In this document: piece by piece, positions 17,029 through 24,092 of the stretch
How the letters are laid out: the number at the start of each line of letters is the position of its first letter
Numbering within the stretch: position 1 is the first letter of the stretch
NCBI GenBank assembly: GCA_016184365.1
Contig: JACPCW010000101.1
Location: forward strand, 1-44,649
DNA: 44,649 bases
Direction: 5' to 3'
DNA from: Candidatus Rokuibacteriota bacterium
GTDB taxonomy: Bacteria; Methylomirabilota; Methylomirabilia; Rokubacteriales; CSP1-6
Notes under the pieces: model-generated
What the model saw: only the letters and a program-made list of their open reading frames with translations
The model's database searches: none
Told to the model about the DNA's origin: nothing
Program-made: the position numbers and the translations under genes

Positions 17029-18630
17029 ATGACACCACGCCATGCGCTCGTCGCTTCGGCCCTGCTCGTCCTCACCGCCGGCGTCGCCCTCGCCGTCGAT
17101 CCCGCATCACCCGGCGCACCGGCCCCGGGCCGGCCCGGCGGCGTGCTGAAGGTGCTGACGCGGGAAGACCTGACCCAGGGATTCCTCATCCACGAGTCCG
17201 CCACGCTGTCGACGATCTGGCCCGCGCAGCCATGCTTCAACGGCCTCGTCGCCTTCGACCCGATGAAGCCGCTGGAGAATCTCGACAGCGTCCGCCCCGA
17301 CCTCGCCGAGAAGTGGTCGTGGCAGGACGGGTATCGCAACCTCGTCTTCTTCCTCCGCCGCGACGTGAAATGGCACGACGGCAAGCCGTTCACCTCGCGT
17401 GACGTCAAGTTCACCTTCGACATGGTCCGCGAGGCGGCCGACGCGACGGCAAAGCTCCGCGTCAATCCGCGCAAGGAGTGGTACGACAACGTCGAGGCGA
17501 TCGAGGCCGCCGACCCGCACACCGTCGTGTTCCGGCTCAAGCGGCCGCAGACGTCGCTGCTGCTCATGCTCGCGAGCGGCGATTCGCCCGTCCTGCCCGC
17601 GCACGTCCCCATCGCGGAGCAGCGGACGCGCTGCGTGGGAACGGGGCCGTTCCGCTTCAAGGAATGGAAGCGCGGCCAGTCCGTGGACCTCGAGCGCAAT
17701 CCCGACTACTTCGTCAAGGGCCGCCCGTATCTCGACGGCATCCGGTATCTCGTCATCACCGAGCGCAGCACGCGGACGGCCGCGCTGCAGGCGGGCCGCG
17801 CCGACGTCGCGAGTCCCGCCGACGGATCGCCCCCGATCGCCGCGCAGCTCCGCGCCGCCGTGCCCGGCATGGTGATCACGCGCGTCGGGCTCAACTTCGC
17901 CGACCACCTGATGCTCAACCACACCCGCCCGCCCTTCAACGACGTGCGCCTGCGCCGCGCGCTGAGCCTCGCGCTCGACCGCGCGGGATTCGTGAGCGCG
18001 GTGCTCCAGGGCGGCGGCGTTCCCGGCGCCGCGCTCGCGCCGCCGCCGATCGGGTTCTGGGGCCTCGCCGGCAAGGACCTGCCGCGCGACAACGACAAGA
18101 CGCGCGCCCGCGCGCTCCTCGCCGAGGCGGGCTACGGCCCGGGCCACCCTCTCAGGCTCGAGGTCGTGTCGAGGAACATCGCGATCTACCGCGACGGCGC
18201 CGCCTTCATCGTCGACAACCTCCGGCAGATCGGGATCGAGAGCACGCTGCGCCTCATCGAGACCGCCCAGTGGTACGGCCTGAGCACGCGGCGCGACTAC
18301 CAGATCGGTTCCAGCATCGCCGGGTACGGGGTCGACGATCCCGATTCGATCCTGTCCGAAAGCTTTCTCTGCAAGTCCGCGCGGAACTATCAGGGCTATT
18401 GCAGCGAGCAGGTGGATCGGCTCATCGCGCAGCAGTCGCAGGAGCTCGACGGCAAGAAGCGGCGCGCGCTCCTGACGCGAATCCAGAAGACGATCGAGGA
18501 CGACGCCGCCCGACCGGTGCTCGCGTGGCGGTTCGATCACTTCGCGCACCGGCCGGACGTGAAGAACCTGGTGCCCCACCACACGCCCTACAGCTACGGC
18601 CGCATGCAGGACGTGTGGCTGGACCGATAG
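17029..18630 (+). CDS. ABC transporter substrate-binding protein, family 5 (peptide/opine/nickel type)
   Basis: A 533-residue exported binding protein. A Sec signal peptide with a hydrophobic core (ALVASALLVLTAGVALAV) ends near residue 24. Then come typical family-5 landmarks: DLAEKWSWQDGYRNLVFFLR, VKWHDGKPFTSRDVKFTFD, GTGPFRFKEWKRG, NPDYFVKGRPYLDGI and DVRLRRALSLALDR. The family delivers oligopeptides, sugars or nickel-opine complexes to an ABC importer. No permease or ATPase gene lies beside it, so it is an orphan that must share a transporter. The ATG at 17029 is chosen over an upstream in-frame start at 16993 because it begins the signal peptide. It converges with the SMP-30 gene (2 bp apart). 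Confidence 0.9.
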   Translation: MTPRHALVASALLVLTAGVALAVDPASPGAPAPGRPGGVLKVLTREDLTQGFLIHESATLSTIWPAQPCFNGLVAFDPMKPLENLDSVRPDLAEKWSWQDGYRNLVFFLRRDVKWHDGKPFTSRDVKFTFDMVREAADATAKLRVNPRKEWYDNVEAIEAADPHTVVFRLKRPQTSLLLMLASGDSPVLPAHVPIAEQRTRCVGTGPFRFKEWKRGQSVDLERNPDYFVKGRPYLDGIRYLVITERSTRTAALQAGRADVASPADGSPPIAAQLRAAVPGMVITRVGLNFADHLMLNHTRPPFNDVRLRRALSLALDRAGFVSAVLQGGGVPGAALAPPPIGFWGLAGKDLPRDNDKTRARALLAEAGYGPGHPLRLEVVSRNIAIYRDGAAFIVDNLRQIGIESTLRLIETAQWYGLSTRRDYQIGSSIAGYGVDDPDSILSESFLCKSARNYQGYCSEQVDRLIAQQSQELDGKKRRALLTRIQKTIEDDAARPVLAWRFDHFAHRPDVKNLVPHHTPYSYGRMQDVWLDR

Positions 18631-18632
18631 GT

Positions 18633-19526
18633 CTAGCCGGGCAGCGCACCGCGCGTCTTCGTCTGGATCCGATAGACGCTCGTTCGCGCCGTGATGAACA
18701 GCACGCTCCCGTCCTCGCCCCACCCGAGGTTCGCCGGCAGCTCCGGCAGGACGATGCGCCCCAGCAGCGTTCCATCCGAGCGGCACACCCAGAGACCGCC
18801 CGGGCCGGTGCAGAAGACATTGCCGGCGAGATCGACCTTGAGGCCGTCGGGCACCCCGGGGTCGTCCGACGCCATCTCCAGCAGGATGCGGCTGTTGGCC
18901 AGCGTGCCGTCCGGACGCACGTCGAACGCGCGAATGTGCTTGCGGGCGGAATCGTCGATGTAGAGCACCGACTCGTCGGGAGAAAACGCGAGGCCGTTCG
19001 GCAGCGCGAAGTCGTCGACCAGCAGGTGGCAGGCCCCGTCAGGAGCGATGCGGTACACGCCATGGCAGGGCTGCTCCTTTCCCGCAATGGGTTTGGTCCA
19101 CCAGCCTTCGGGTCGCGGCGTACCCGGCCGGCTCGGCTGGACGCCATACGGCGGGTCGGTGAAGTAGATGGAGCCGTCGGACTTGACCACGAGGTCGTTG
19201 GGGCTGTTGAGCCGCTTGCCCTGAAACTGCTCCGCCAGCACCGTGCGGGTGCCGTCGGCGGCGACACGCGTGACGCGACGGCCGTCGTGCTCCGCCGCGA
19301 GCACGCGTCCCCGGCGATCCAGCGTCAGGCCATTGGACGTGCCCCGGGCGTAGGTCGTCAGCTCCGGACCTTCCGGCAGGCGCCGCCAGCGCACGATGCG
19401 CTGGTTCGGGATGTCGCTGAAGAGCAGATCGGTGCCGCGCCACACCGGCCCTTCGGTGAACCCGAGTCCACCGGCAATGCGCTCGATGGCGATGTCGGAC
19501 GCGATCAGATCGTGCAGGCTGGACAT
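18633..19526 (-). CDS. SMP-30/gluconolactonase family lactonase
   Basis: A 297-residue six-bladed beta-propeller. Metal ligands expected from the family are visible: Glu25 (GFTEGPVW), Asn in LNSPNDLVVKSDG and Asn/Asp in ALPNGLAFSPDESVLY. The family hydrolyses sugar lactones or similar esters with a divalent cation. AAGGAGG lies about 6 nt before the ATG at 19526, and the frame upstream of that is only a shadow. It lies 29 bp after the dehydrogenase-CBS gene on the same strand and may be cotranscribed with it. The lactone substrate is unknown. Confidence 0.88.
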   Translation of the reverse strand: MSSLHDLIASDIAIERIAGGLGFTEGPVWRGTDLLFSDIPNQRIVRWRRLPEGPELTTYARGTSNGLTLDRRGRVLAAEHDGRRVTRVAADGTRTVLAEQFQGKRLNSPNDLVVKSDGSIYFTDPPYGVQPSRPGTPRPEGWWTKPIAGKEQPCHGVYRIAPDGACHLLVDDFALPNGLAFSPDESVLYIDDSARKHIRAFDVRPDGTLANSRILLEMASDDPGVPDGLKVDLAGNVFCTGPGGLWVCRSDGTLLGRIVLPELPANLGWGEDGSVLFITARTSVYRIQTKTRGALPG

Positions 19527-19555
19527 GACGCCTCCTTGGCGAAGATTCCGCGTCG

Positions 19556-21424
19556 TCAGTCGATCGCGGACTGGAGCAGACGCAGCAGCGAGCGCCGCGC
19601 GAGCAGATCGGCGGTGATCCTCCCCCGCACGGTCCGGCCCTCGACGACGGGCATGGCCGAGATCCCGTGGTGCTCGAGCTTGCGGATCATCTCGAGAATG
19701 CCGTCGCCGGGCGCGACGCTCACGACCGCGCGGGTCATGATCTCCTCGACCGGCTGGTCGTCCGGCGAGCCGCGCGCGGTCGCGCGCGTGACGTCCCACT
19801 CGGTGACGACGCCGGCGAGCTGGCCGTCGGACGTGACGACGGCGAGGATCGGACTCTGCGCGACCACGAGACACGTCGCCGCGGCGCGGACGGTCGACGC
19901 CAGCGGCAGGGTCGGAATCGGCTCCATCAGGTCGGCCGCCGTGCGATCACGCTCGCGCGCGGCGATCCGGCGCACGCTGATCCGCTCGGCGGCTTCCGCG
20001 GGCAGCATGTCCGGATCCGAGACGAGCAGGTCCACCAGCTCGCGCATGTTGCCGCGGATCACCTCGTCGCGCGCCGCCGCGCCCGCGTTCCGGCGGCGCT
20101 CGGCGAGCGCCTGGAACTCCGCCGCGTGGTCCGCGAGCCACCGGTCGACGGCGGCGCGATCACCGAGCAGCGCCTCGGGGACGCGAAGATCCGCCGGCGT
20201 CGGGAGGAGCTGCTCCTGCGCGGCGAAGACGACGCCGCCGGAGTTGACCAGGTAGTCGGTGGCGATGAGCACCCCGCGCTGGCGGTAGACGGCGCGCTCC
20301 ATCCGGGCACGTGCCGCCCGGCGCGCAACGTCCGGCGAGTAAGTGTTCGCGCCTTCCACCACGACGCGCCAGTGTCCCATGCGATCCACCGTGACCGAGG
20401 GCCGCGACGCCGCGTCGGTGTCGAGGTAGTTGGCGACGGGCGCGGCGGGGACGAGACAGAAGGCGCTCTCGCGGAGCAGGTCATCCGGGGCGCTCGAGTA
20501 CGTCACGGGCGACTCCTCGCCGGAGGCGCCGGCGGTCTCGACGAACCACGCGCGCGCCACCGGCCCGCGCGCCTGCCACCGGCGGAAGAGCTCCTCGACC
20601 GGCAGGCCGGCGTCGTCGCGAAGACACCCCGTCACGTCGCTGATGCCGGTGACCTTCGCGCCGGGCAGGCGCTCGCGGAGGATCCGCGCCACGTGCCCGC
20701 CGACGGCGCCGAATCCCTGGATCAGCACGGTGAGATCCTCGACCGCGGGGATCTCGAGGTCCGCGAACTGCGGCAGGACGCGCAGCCGCGGCATCTCGCC
20801 GAGCAGGGCCTCGAGCGCGATGACGACGCCGCCCGCGGCCGCGCCGAGCTGGTCGATGCGGTTGCCGCCCATGTCCGCCGGCTTCGAGACCGCGCCGTCG
20901 AGGCCGTTCTCGACGGCAATCGTCTTCATGTCGGCGTCGTTGGTGCCGACGTCGGGCCCGGGGAGATAGAAGCCGCGGTAGCGGCGGAGCAGCCGCGCGA
21001 AGCGGCGCACGACCTCGGCGTGCTCGTCCGGGCCGAGGCGTTCGTCGGCGACGATGCCGGCCTTGCCGCCGCCGAACGCCAGGTGCGCGGCGGCGTTCTT
21101 CAGCGTCATCCCGCGCGCGAGGTCGTGGACGGTCTCCGGATCGACCGTCCGCGACATGCGAATGCCGCCCATCGCCGGCCGTCCCATGGCGAGGTTGTCC
21201 ACGACGACGTAGCCGCCGACCTCGATCGGCGCCGCCTCGTCCCACACGACGGCGACGAGGTGCGGCCCGAGCGCGTCGACCTCGATCCCGAGCCGGGCCA
21301 GCCGGACCACGTCGGTCGTGTCGAACTCGAGGTATCGGCCGTCGCCATCGGCGACGAGCCGGTGCTCCCACGTGTTCTCCGGCAGGTGCTCGCGCAACCA
21401 CGCCTTCATGCGCCCGGGCATCAT
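19556..21424 (-). CDS. Glu/Leu/Phe/Val-type dehydrogenase fused to a CBS-domain pair
   Basis: A 622-residue protein. Residues 1 to about 475 are an amino-acid dehydrogenase: MGGIRMSRTVD, TLKNAAAHLAFGGGKAG with Lys109 and Lys121, LPGPDVGTND with Asp158, and the Rossmann motif LIQGFGAVGGHVA. Residues about 490-615 are two CBS motifs: TAADLMEPIPTLP through VVTEWDVTRA, and VEEIMTRAVVSVAPGD through RGRITADLL. CBS pairs bind adenosine nucleotides, so the fused enzyme is probably tuned by AMP/ATP or similar ligands. Ordinary family members are 410-450 residues and have no CBS part. It oxidatively deaminates an amino acid (or aminates the 2-oxo acid); which one is not clear. GGGGAGGA about 10 nt upstream supports the start. 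Confidence 0.88.
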   Translation of the reverse strand: MMPGRMKAWLREHLPENTWEHRLVADGDGRYLEFDTTDVVRLARLGIEVDALGPHLVAVVWDEAAPIEVGGYVVVDNLAMGRPAMGGIRMSRTVDPETVHDLARGMTLKNAAAHLAFGGGKAGIVADERLGPDEHAEVVRRFARLLRRYRGFYLPGPDVGTNDADMKTIAVENGLDGAVSKPADMGGNRIDQLGAAAGGVVIALEALLGEMPRLRVLPQFADLEIPAVEDLTVLIQGFGAVGGHVARILRERLPGAKVTGISDVTGCLRDDAGLPVEELFRRWQARGPVARAWFVETAGASGEESPVTYSSAPDDLLRESAFCLVPAAPVANYLDTDAASRPSVTVDRMGHWRVVVEGANTYSPDVARRAARARMERAVYRQRGVLIATDYLVNSGGVVFAAQEQLLPTPADLRVPEALLGDRAAVDRWLADHAAEFQALAERRRNAGAAARDEVIRGNMRELVDLLVSDPDMLPAEAAERISVRRIAARERDRTAADLMEPIPTLPLASTVRAAATCLVVAQSPILAVVTSDGQLAGVVTEWDVTRATARGSPDDQPVEEIMTRAVVSVAPGDGILEMIRKLEHHGISAMPVVEGRTVRGRITADLLARRSLLRLLQSAID

Positions 21425-21452
21425 CGCGGCACGTCCTCCCCGTGAGGGTGTA

Positions 21453-21914
21453 TCACCCGGCGGCCGCGACCGAGAGCACGGTCACCTCGACGTCGCCCTT
21501 CGGCCGGCGCAGCACCGCAGCATCGCCGGCGCGCTTGCCGAGGAGCGCCTGGGCCACGGGTGACGCGATGCTGATCTGCCCCGCGGCGAGATCGGCTTCG
21601 TCAGGGCCGACGAGGTCGTACGCGATCTGCCGGCCGTCACCGTCCTCGACGGTCACGCGCGTGCCGAAGCCGGCGCGTCCGTCGACGAGCGCCGGCTCCA
21701 CCACGTCGACGGACTCGAGGATCTGGACGAGCACCCGAACCCGTCGCCGGCCGATCTCGGACGGCGCGGTCGGATTCCGTTGCGCGAGCTCGTCGAGCTC
21801 GCGCCGAAGTCGCGCGTAGCCGGCCGCGGTGATCGGAAGCCGGCGCTCTCGCCGAGGGAGCGCTTCGGTTTCGTCGGGCGTCGGCGTGTCTTCGTTCGTG
21901 AACGCCTTGGACAT
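21453..21914 (-). CDS. GreA/GreB-family factor with a shortened coiled coil
   Basis: A 153-residue protein that opens MSKAFTNEDT as GreB-like proteins do. The C-terminal FKBP-like half is normal: FGTRVTVEDGDGRQ, YDLVGPDEADLAAGQIS and ASPVAQALLGKRAGD. The N-terminal coiled coil starts (ITAAGYARLRRELDEL) but returns after only about 30 residues (RRRVRVLVQILESVDVVEP), where GreA/GreB have about 55. The missing part is the tip with the acidic GDxxENA(E/D)Y loop that rescues backtracked RNA polymerase by aiding transcript cleavage. The protein can still be expected to dock at the secondary channel, as Rnk- or Gfh-type relatives do, but not to promote cleavage. It lies 28 bp upstream of the dehydrogenase-CBS gene on the same strand. 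Confidence 0.82.
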   Translation of the reverse strand: MSKAFTNEDTPTPDETEALPRRERRLPITAAGYARLRRELDELAQRNPTAPSEIGRRRVRVLVQILESVDVVEPALVDGRAGFGTRVTVEDGDGRQIAYDLVGPDEADLAAGQISIASPVAQALLGKRAGDAAVLRRPKGDVEVTVLSVAAAG

Positions 21915-21951
21915 GCACCCTCCAACGACCGTGCGTGCTGCTCATCGCAGC

Positions 21952-22210
21952 TTACGTCATCGGAGATCCGCCGAGCGCCGAGTCCGTCGCGGCGATCTGC
22001 GACAACCCCTCCTGCACGACCGACGCGACGAGTGCGCCGTCGCGGCTGAACACGCGGCCCCGCGCCAGCGCCCGACCGCCGGCGACGCTCGGCACAGTGC
22101 TGCGCGTACAGGAGCCACGCGTCGACCCGAAACGCGCGGTGGAACCACATGGCATGACTCAGACTCGCCTGCTGGGCGCGCGGGTCGATCCAGGAGAGCC
22201 CGTGCGGATT
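21952..22210 (-). pseudogene. acyl-CoA thioesterase II (TesB) C-terminal remnant, frameshifted
   Basis: The minus strand encodes the last part of a TesB-type double-hotdog thioesterase in two frames. The first frame gives HGLSWIDPRAQQASLSHAMW, then FHRAFRVDAWLLYAQ. After a one-base shift near 22097-22110 the second frame gives SVAGGRALARGRVFSRDG and LVASVVQEGL, ending at a TAA at 21952. The N-terminal hotdog and the start are absent; immediately upstream is the stop codon of a 56-residue gene. It is a dead fragment and marks the left border of the lower-GC patch. Confidence 0.65.
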
Positions 22211-22381
22211 TCAGGCGGCGCGCTTGCGGCGTGCGCGCGACTTGTGACGCGCGTACGGCCGACGCTCGTACGAGGCGACCTGTGCGTCCGGTTCCTTCTT
22301 CGGAACGGCCAGCAGATTCTTCGTCAGGATTGCGGTAGCGTCGAATCCCGCTGGTGGTGCTGGCGCTCGCTTGTCGCTCAT
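22211..22381 (-). CDS. small basic protein, unknown function
   Basis: A 56-residue frame starting MSDKRAPAPPAGFDATAIL, with a middle part LLAVPKKEPDAQ and a very basic end (HKSRARRKRAA). I do not recognise its family by name; short proteins with a VPK(K/E)E centre and a basic tail are common beside accessory genes. No clear Shine-Dalgarno precedes it, but it starts 19 bp after the cysteine-hydrolase-like gene, on the same strand, and may be translated by re-initiation. Its TGA is exactly where the tesB remnant begins. Confidence 0.45.
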   Translation of the reverse strand: MSDKRAPAPPAGFDATAILTKNLLAVPKKEPDAQVASYERRPYARHKSRARRKRAA

Positions 22382-22400
22382 GCGGTTCAGGCGCTATCCG

Positions 22401-22844
22401 TCATGTGCGTTGTCGCCTCATCAGAATAACGACGGTTGCGTAGTCGTCACAGATGAGCGCCTCAAGCGTGTCGTGTGTGATGTCTTCCAGCTTTCCAAGT
22501 TTGCTCGTCCATTGCCCAGACGGAAGCTGTCGAGCGACGTGGGCTGCGTCCCCTTCGCGATCAGCATAAATAGCAATCTTGTCCATATTCGCCTCCACGC
22601 TGCCGTCAGCGCATTCTTCGTACCCAAAGCATAATGCGAACAACTCTCGCCATGCCTGAACGCTGTCGTCTGCGCGGATGCCGTCAGGCCAGTAGTACCC
22701 GCCGATGCCGCGCGCCACGGGATCGAAATAGAGCGGACTACCGACGACGTATCCGATGCAATTGGGTCGATCAGATTGAGGGCTTGTAACCTCGTAGCCG
22801 CAGCGCTTGAGTCGCGGGAACAGCGATTCAAGATATTCGCTCAT
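22401..22844 (-). CDS. DUF7689-like protein, possible papain-like cysteine hydrolase
   Basis: The 147-residue product has a Cys-His pair in a context that recalls NlpC/P60- or papain-like hydrolases: PNCIGYVVG with Cys29 and AAHVARQLPSGQWTSKLG with His102, then EDITHDTLEAL. Between them is FGYEECADGS and MDKIAIYAD. From memory the family has the recurring words NCIAWA, HAARQ and SKLG and is often annotated DUF7689 or hypothetical; its biochemical role is not established. The hydrolase reading is inference from motif order. Base composition is lower in GC than the flanking genes. It follows the 155-residue helical gene with a 3-nt gap. Confidence 0.72.
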   Translation of the reverse strand: MSEYLESLFPRLKRCGYEVTSPQSDRPNCIGYVVGSPLYFDPVARGIGGYYWPDGIRADDSVQAWRELFALCFGYEECADGSVEANMDKIAIYADREGDAAHVARQLPSGQWTSKLGKLEDITHDTLEALICDDYATVVILMRRQRT

Positions 22845-22847
22845 CCC

Positions 22848-23315
22848 CTATGAGGCGCGGTCCCTCCACCAGTCAAGCCAGGCGCGTTTCGCCTCATCGA
22901 AATCCGAGGAGCCGCGTGCCGGGTCCTCGCCAGTGATCGCACGAAGCGCCCAGAACCAGTCTCCCCCGCGCTGCTCTAGTTCCTCAAAGATCAGCGGCAG
23001 TGCCCTCGCCCCCATCCCGATGATCTCTTGATAGGCGGAATGCATAGAAACCTTGGCGATTGAGGAGGTCAACGCGGTGTCGCGCTTCCACCGTCGCACA
23101 AGTTCGGCAAACCGCGCCGTCGGACTTGATTCTGTGATCCAAGCCGTGACCGTGACGTTCATCCCTGCGACGCGGGTCTGCTGCTGTATCTGCTGCGTCG
23201 CAGAGCACGACGATATATCGGCCGTGAGCGTGAAGGCGACCCACGGACTGGCGACAGGGATGAAGCCCTGCGGAGCCTTCGCGAGCGTTTCCTTGACAGC
23301 ATCGACAACGGCCAT
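22848..23315 (-). CDS. conserved helical protein of unknown function (partner of the Cys-His protein)
   Basis: A 155-residue protein. The first 65 residues read like a beta-rich, Thr/Val/Ser-containing part; residues about 68-150 are a conserved helical unit with FAELVRRWKRDTALTSS, YQEIIGMGARALPLI and WFWALRAITGEDP, ending in AWLDWWRD. From memory, similar WFWAL(R/K)AITG proteins occur next to DUF7689-like genes in cyanobacteria and other bacteria, which supports a functional pair; I know of no assigned role. The start lies 3 nt after the stop of the 85-residue gene. Confidence 0.68.
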   Translation of the reverse strand: MAVVDAVKETLAKAPQGFIPVASPWVAFTLTADISSCSATQQIQQQTRVAGMNVTVTAWITESSPTARFAELVRRWKRDTALTSSIAKVSMHSAYQEIIGMGARALPLIFEELEQRGGDWFWALRAITGEDPARGSSDFDEAKRAWLDWWRDRAS

Positions 23316-23318
23316 GAC

Positions 23319-23576
23319 TTAAGCCTTCTTCACGAGTTCGTCAGGGGAGAAAATCACTGATACTGCCGTTCCCGGCACAGCGAGATACACGGGCCTGCCC
23401 TGCGGATCATACGCGCCTTCCATTCGAAAAACCTGCATCGTCGGATTTGCGACGCGGATCACTGAGCCGTCCTCAAGGCGATACTCAGCGACAGCCTCGC
23501 GCTTCCGATCAACGATCTCAACTTCCACGACGTCAACCTCTCGGTCACCCAGGTGGATCTTCCGTCTCTCAGGCAT
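23319..23576 (-). CDS. small conserved beta-rich protein, unknown function
   Basis: An 85-residue protein starting MPERRKIHLGDREVDVVEVE, alternating charged and hydrophobic residues as in a small beta-barrel, with EYRLEDGSVIRV and GAYDPQGRPVYL and a final SPDELVKKA. Proteins with the YRLEDGS...(V/M)RV and YDP(Q/E)G(R/N)PVY pattern appear as short accessory genes; function unknown. It is the first gene of the four-gene accessory unit running 23576 to 22211. Confidence 0.65.
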   Translation of the reverse strand: MPERRKIHLGDREVDVVEVEIVDRKREAVAEYRLEDGSVIRVANPTMQVFRMEGAYDPQGRPVYLAVPGTAVSVIFSPDELVKKA

Positions 23577-24092
23577 CGGGTGGCCCCGCTCCCAAAGGCC
23601 TCGTGAACCTACCGTCTGATCTTATCCCGGTCAACGCCCGAGACCCTGAGTTTCCGAACGCCGCCACACGCGCGCCGGATTCAGACCGGAGACATAGACA
23701 TCGGGAGACGCGGCCGGTCAGTCGCCGTCCGGTCGCGCGGCGCATCAACCATATTATCCGCAGGCTACGTGATGACACCTTTCGCGACGAGCAGATCGCC
23801 GAGCCGACGCTTCTGCGGACCGGCCTGTTCGGACGGGATTGTGGAATCATCCGGGATGGCGCGGACGGCGTATGCGATGCGCCGCGCGTGCGCGGCGATC
23901 CTCGGTCACGAGCGATGTCGCGCTCGCGGCGAGACGTCGTGCAATCGCGATACAGAACCGGGCGGGCGGCCCGAAACGCGTAGATCACACCGTTTCGGGC
24001 CAGTCACGACGTGCGACGGTGGCGTTTTGATCCAGGCTGTCACGCCGGGCGATGCCGTGATGGCGCGCGGAGGTCAACGCTCCTCGGGATCG
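23577..24092. other. 516-bp stretch without a recognised gene
   Basis: No convincing complete gene on either strand. The minus strand has one stop-bounded run of about 47 codons (roughly 23910-23765) ending KRRLGDLLVAKGVIT, which looks like a protein tail but has no start codon; it may be the relic of a gene lost when the accessory genes arrived. The promoter of the accessory unit should lie just right of 23576. A strong stem-loop occupies 23968-24001. Confidence 0.5.
23968..24001 (-). terminator. strong stem-loop, possible terminator of the transglycosylase gene
   Basis: GGCCCGAAACG and CGTTTCGGGCC form a perfect 11-bp stem with a 12-nt loop. It lies about 90 nt after the stop of the minus-strand transglycosylase gene. 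There is no T-run on either side, so it is not a textbook intrinsic terminator; in GC-rich genomes such hairpins may still stop transcription or protect 3' ends. Confidence 0.4.

Noticed and set aside
23765..23910. Minus-strand run ending KRRLGDLLVAKGVIT as a gene
   Set aside because: It has no start codon after the preceding stop and only about 47 codons; recorded as a possible relic instead.
23577..24092. N-terminal half of tesB on the far side of the accessory cassette
   Set aside because: I read the minus strand there and found no hotdog-domain sequence, so a simple insertion into tesB without deletion is not supported.
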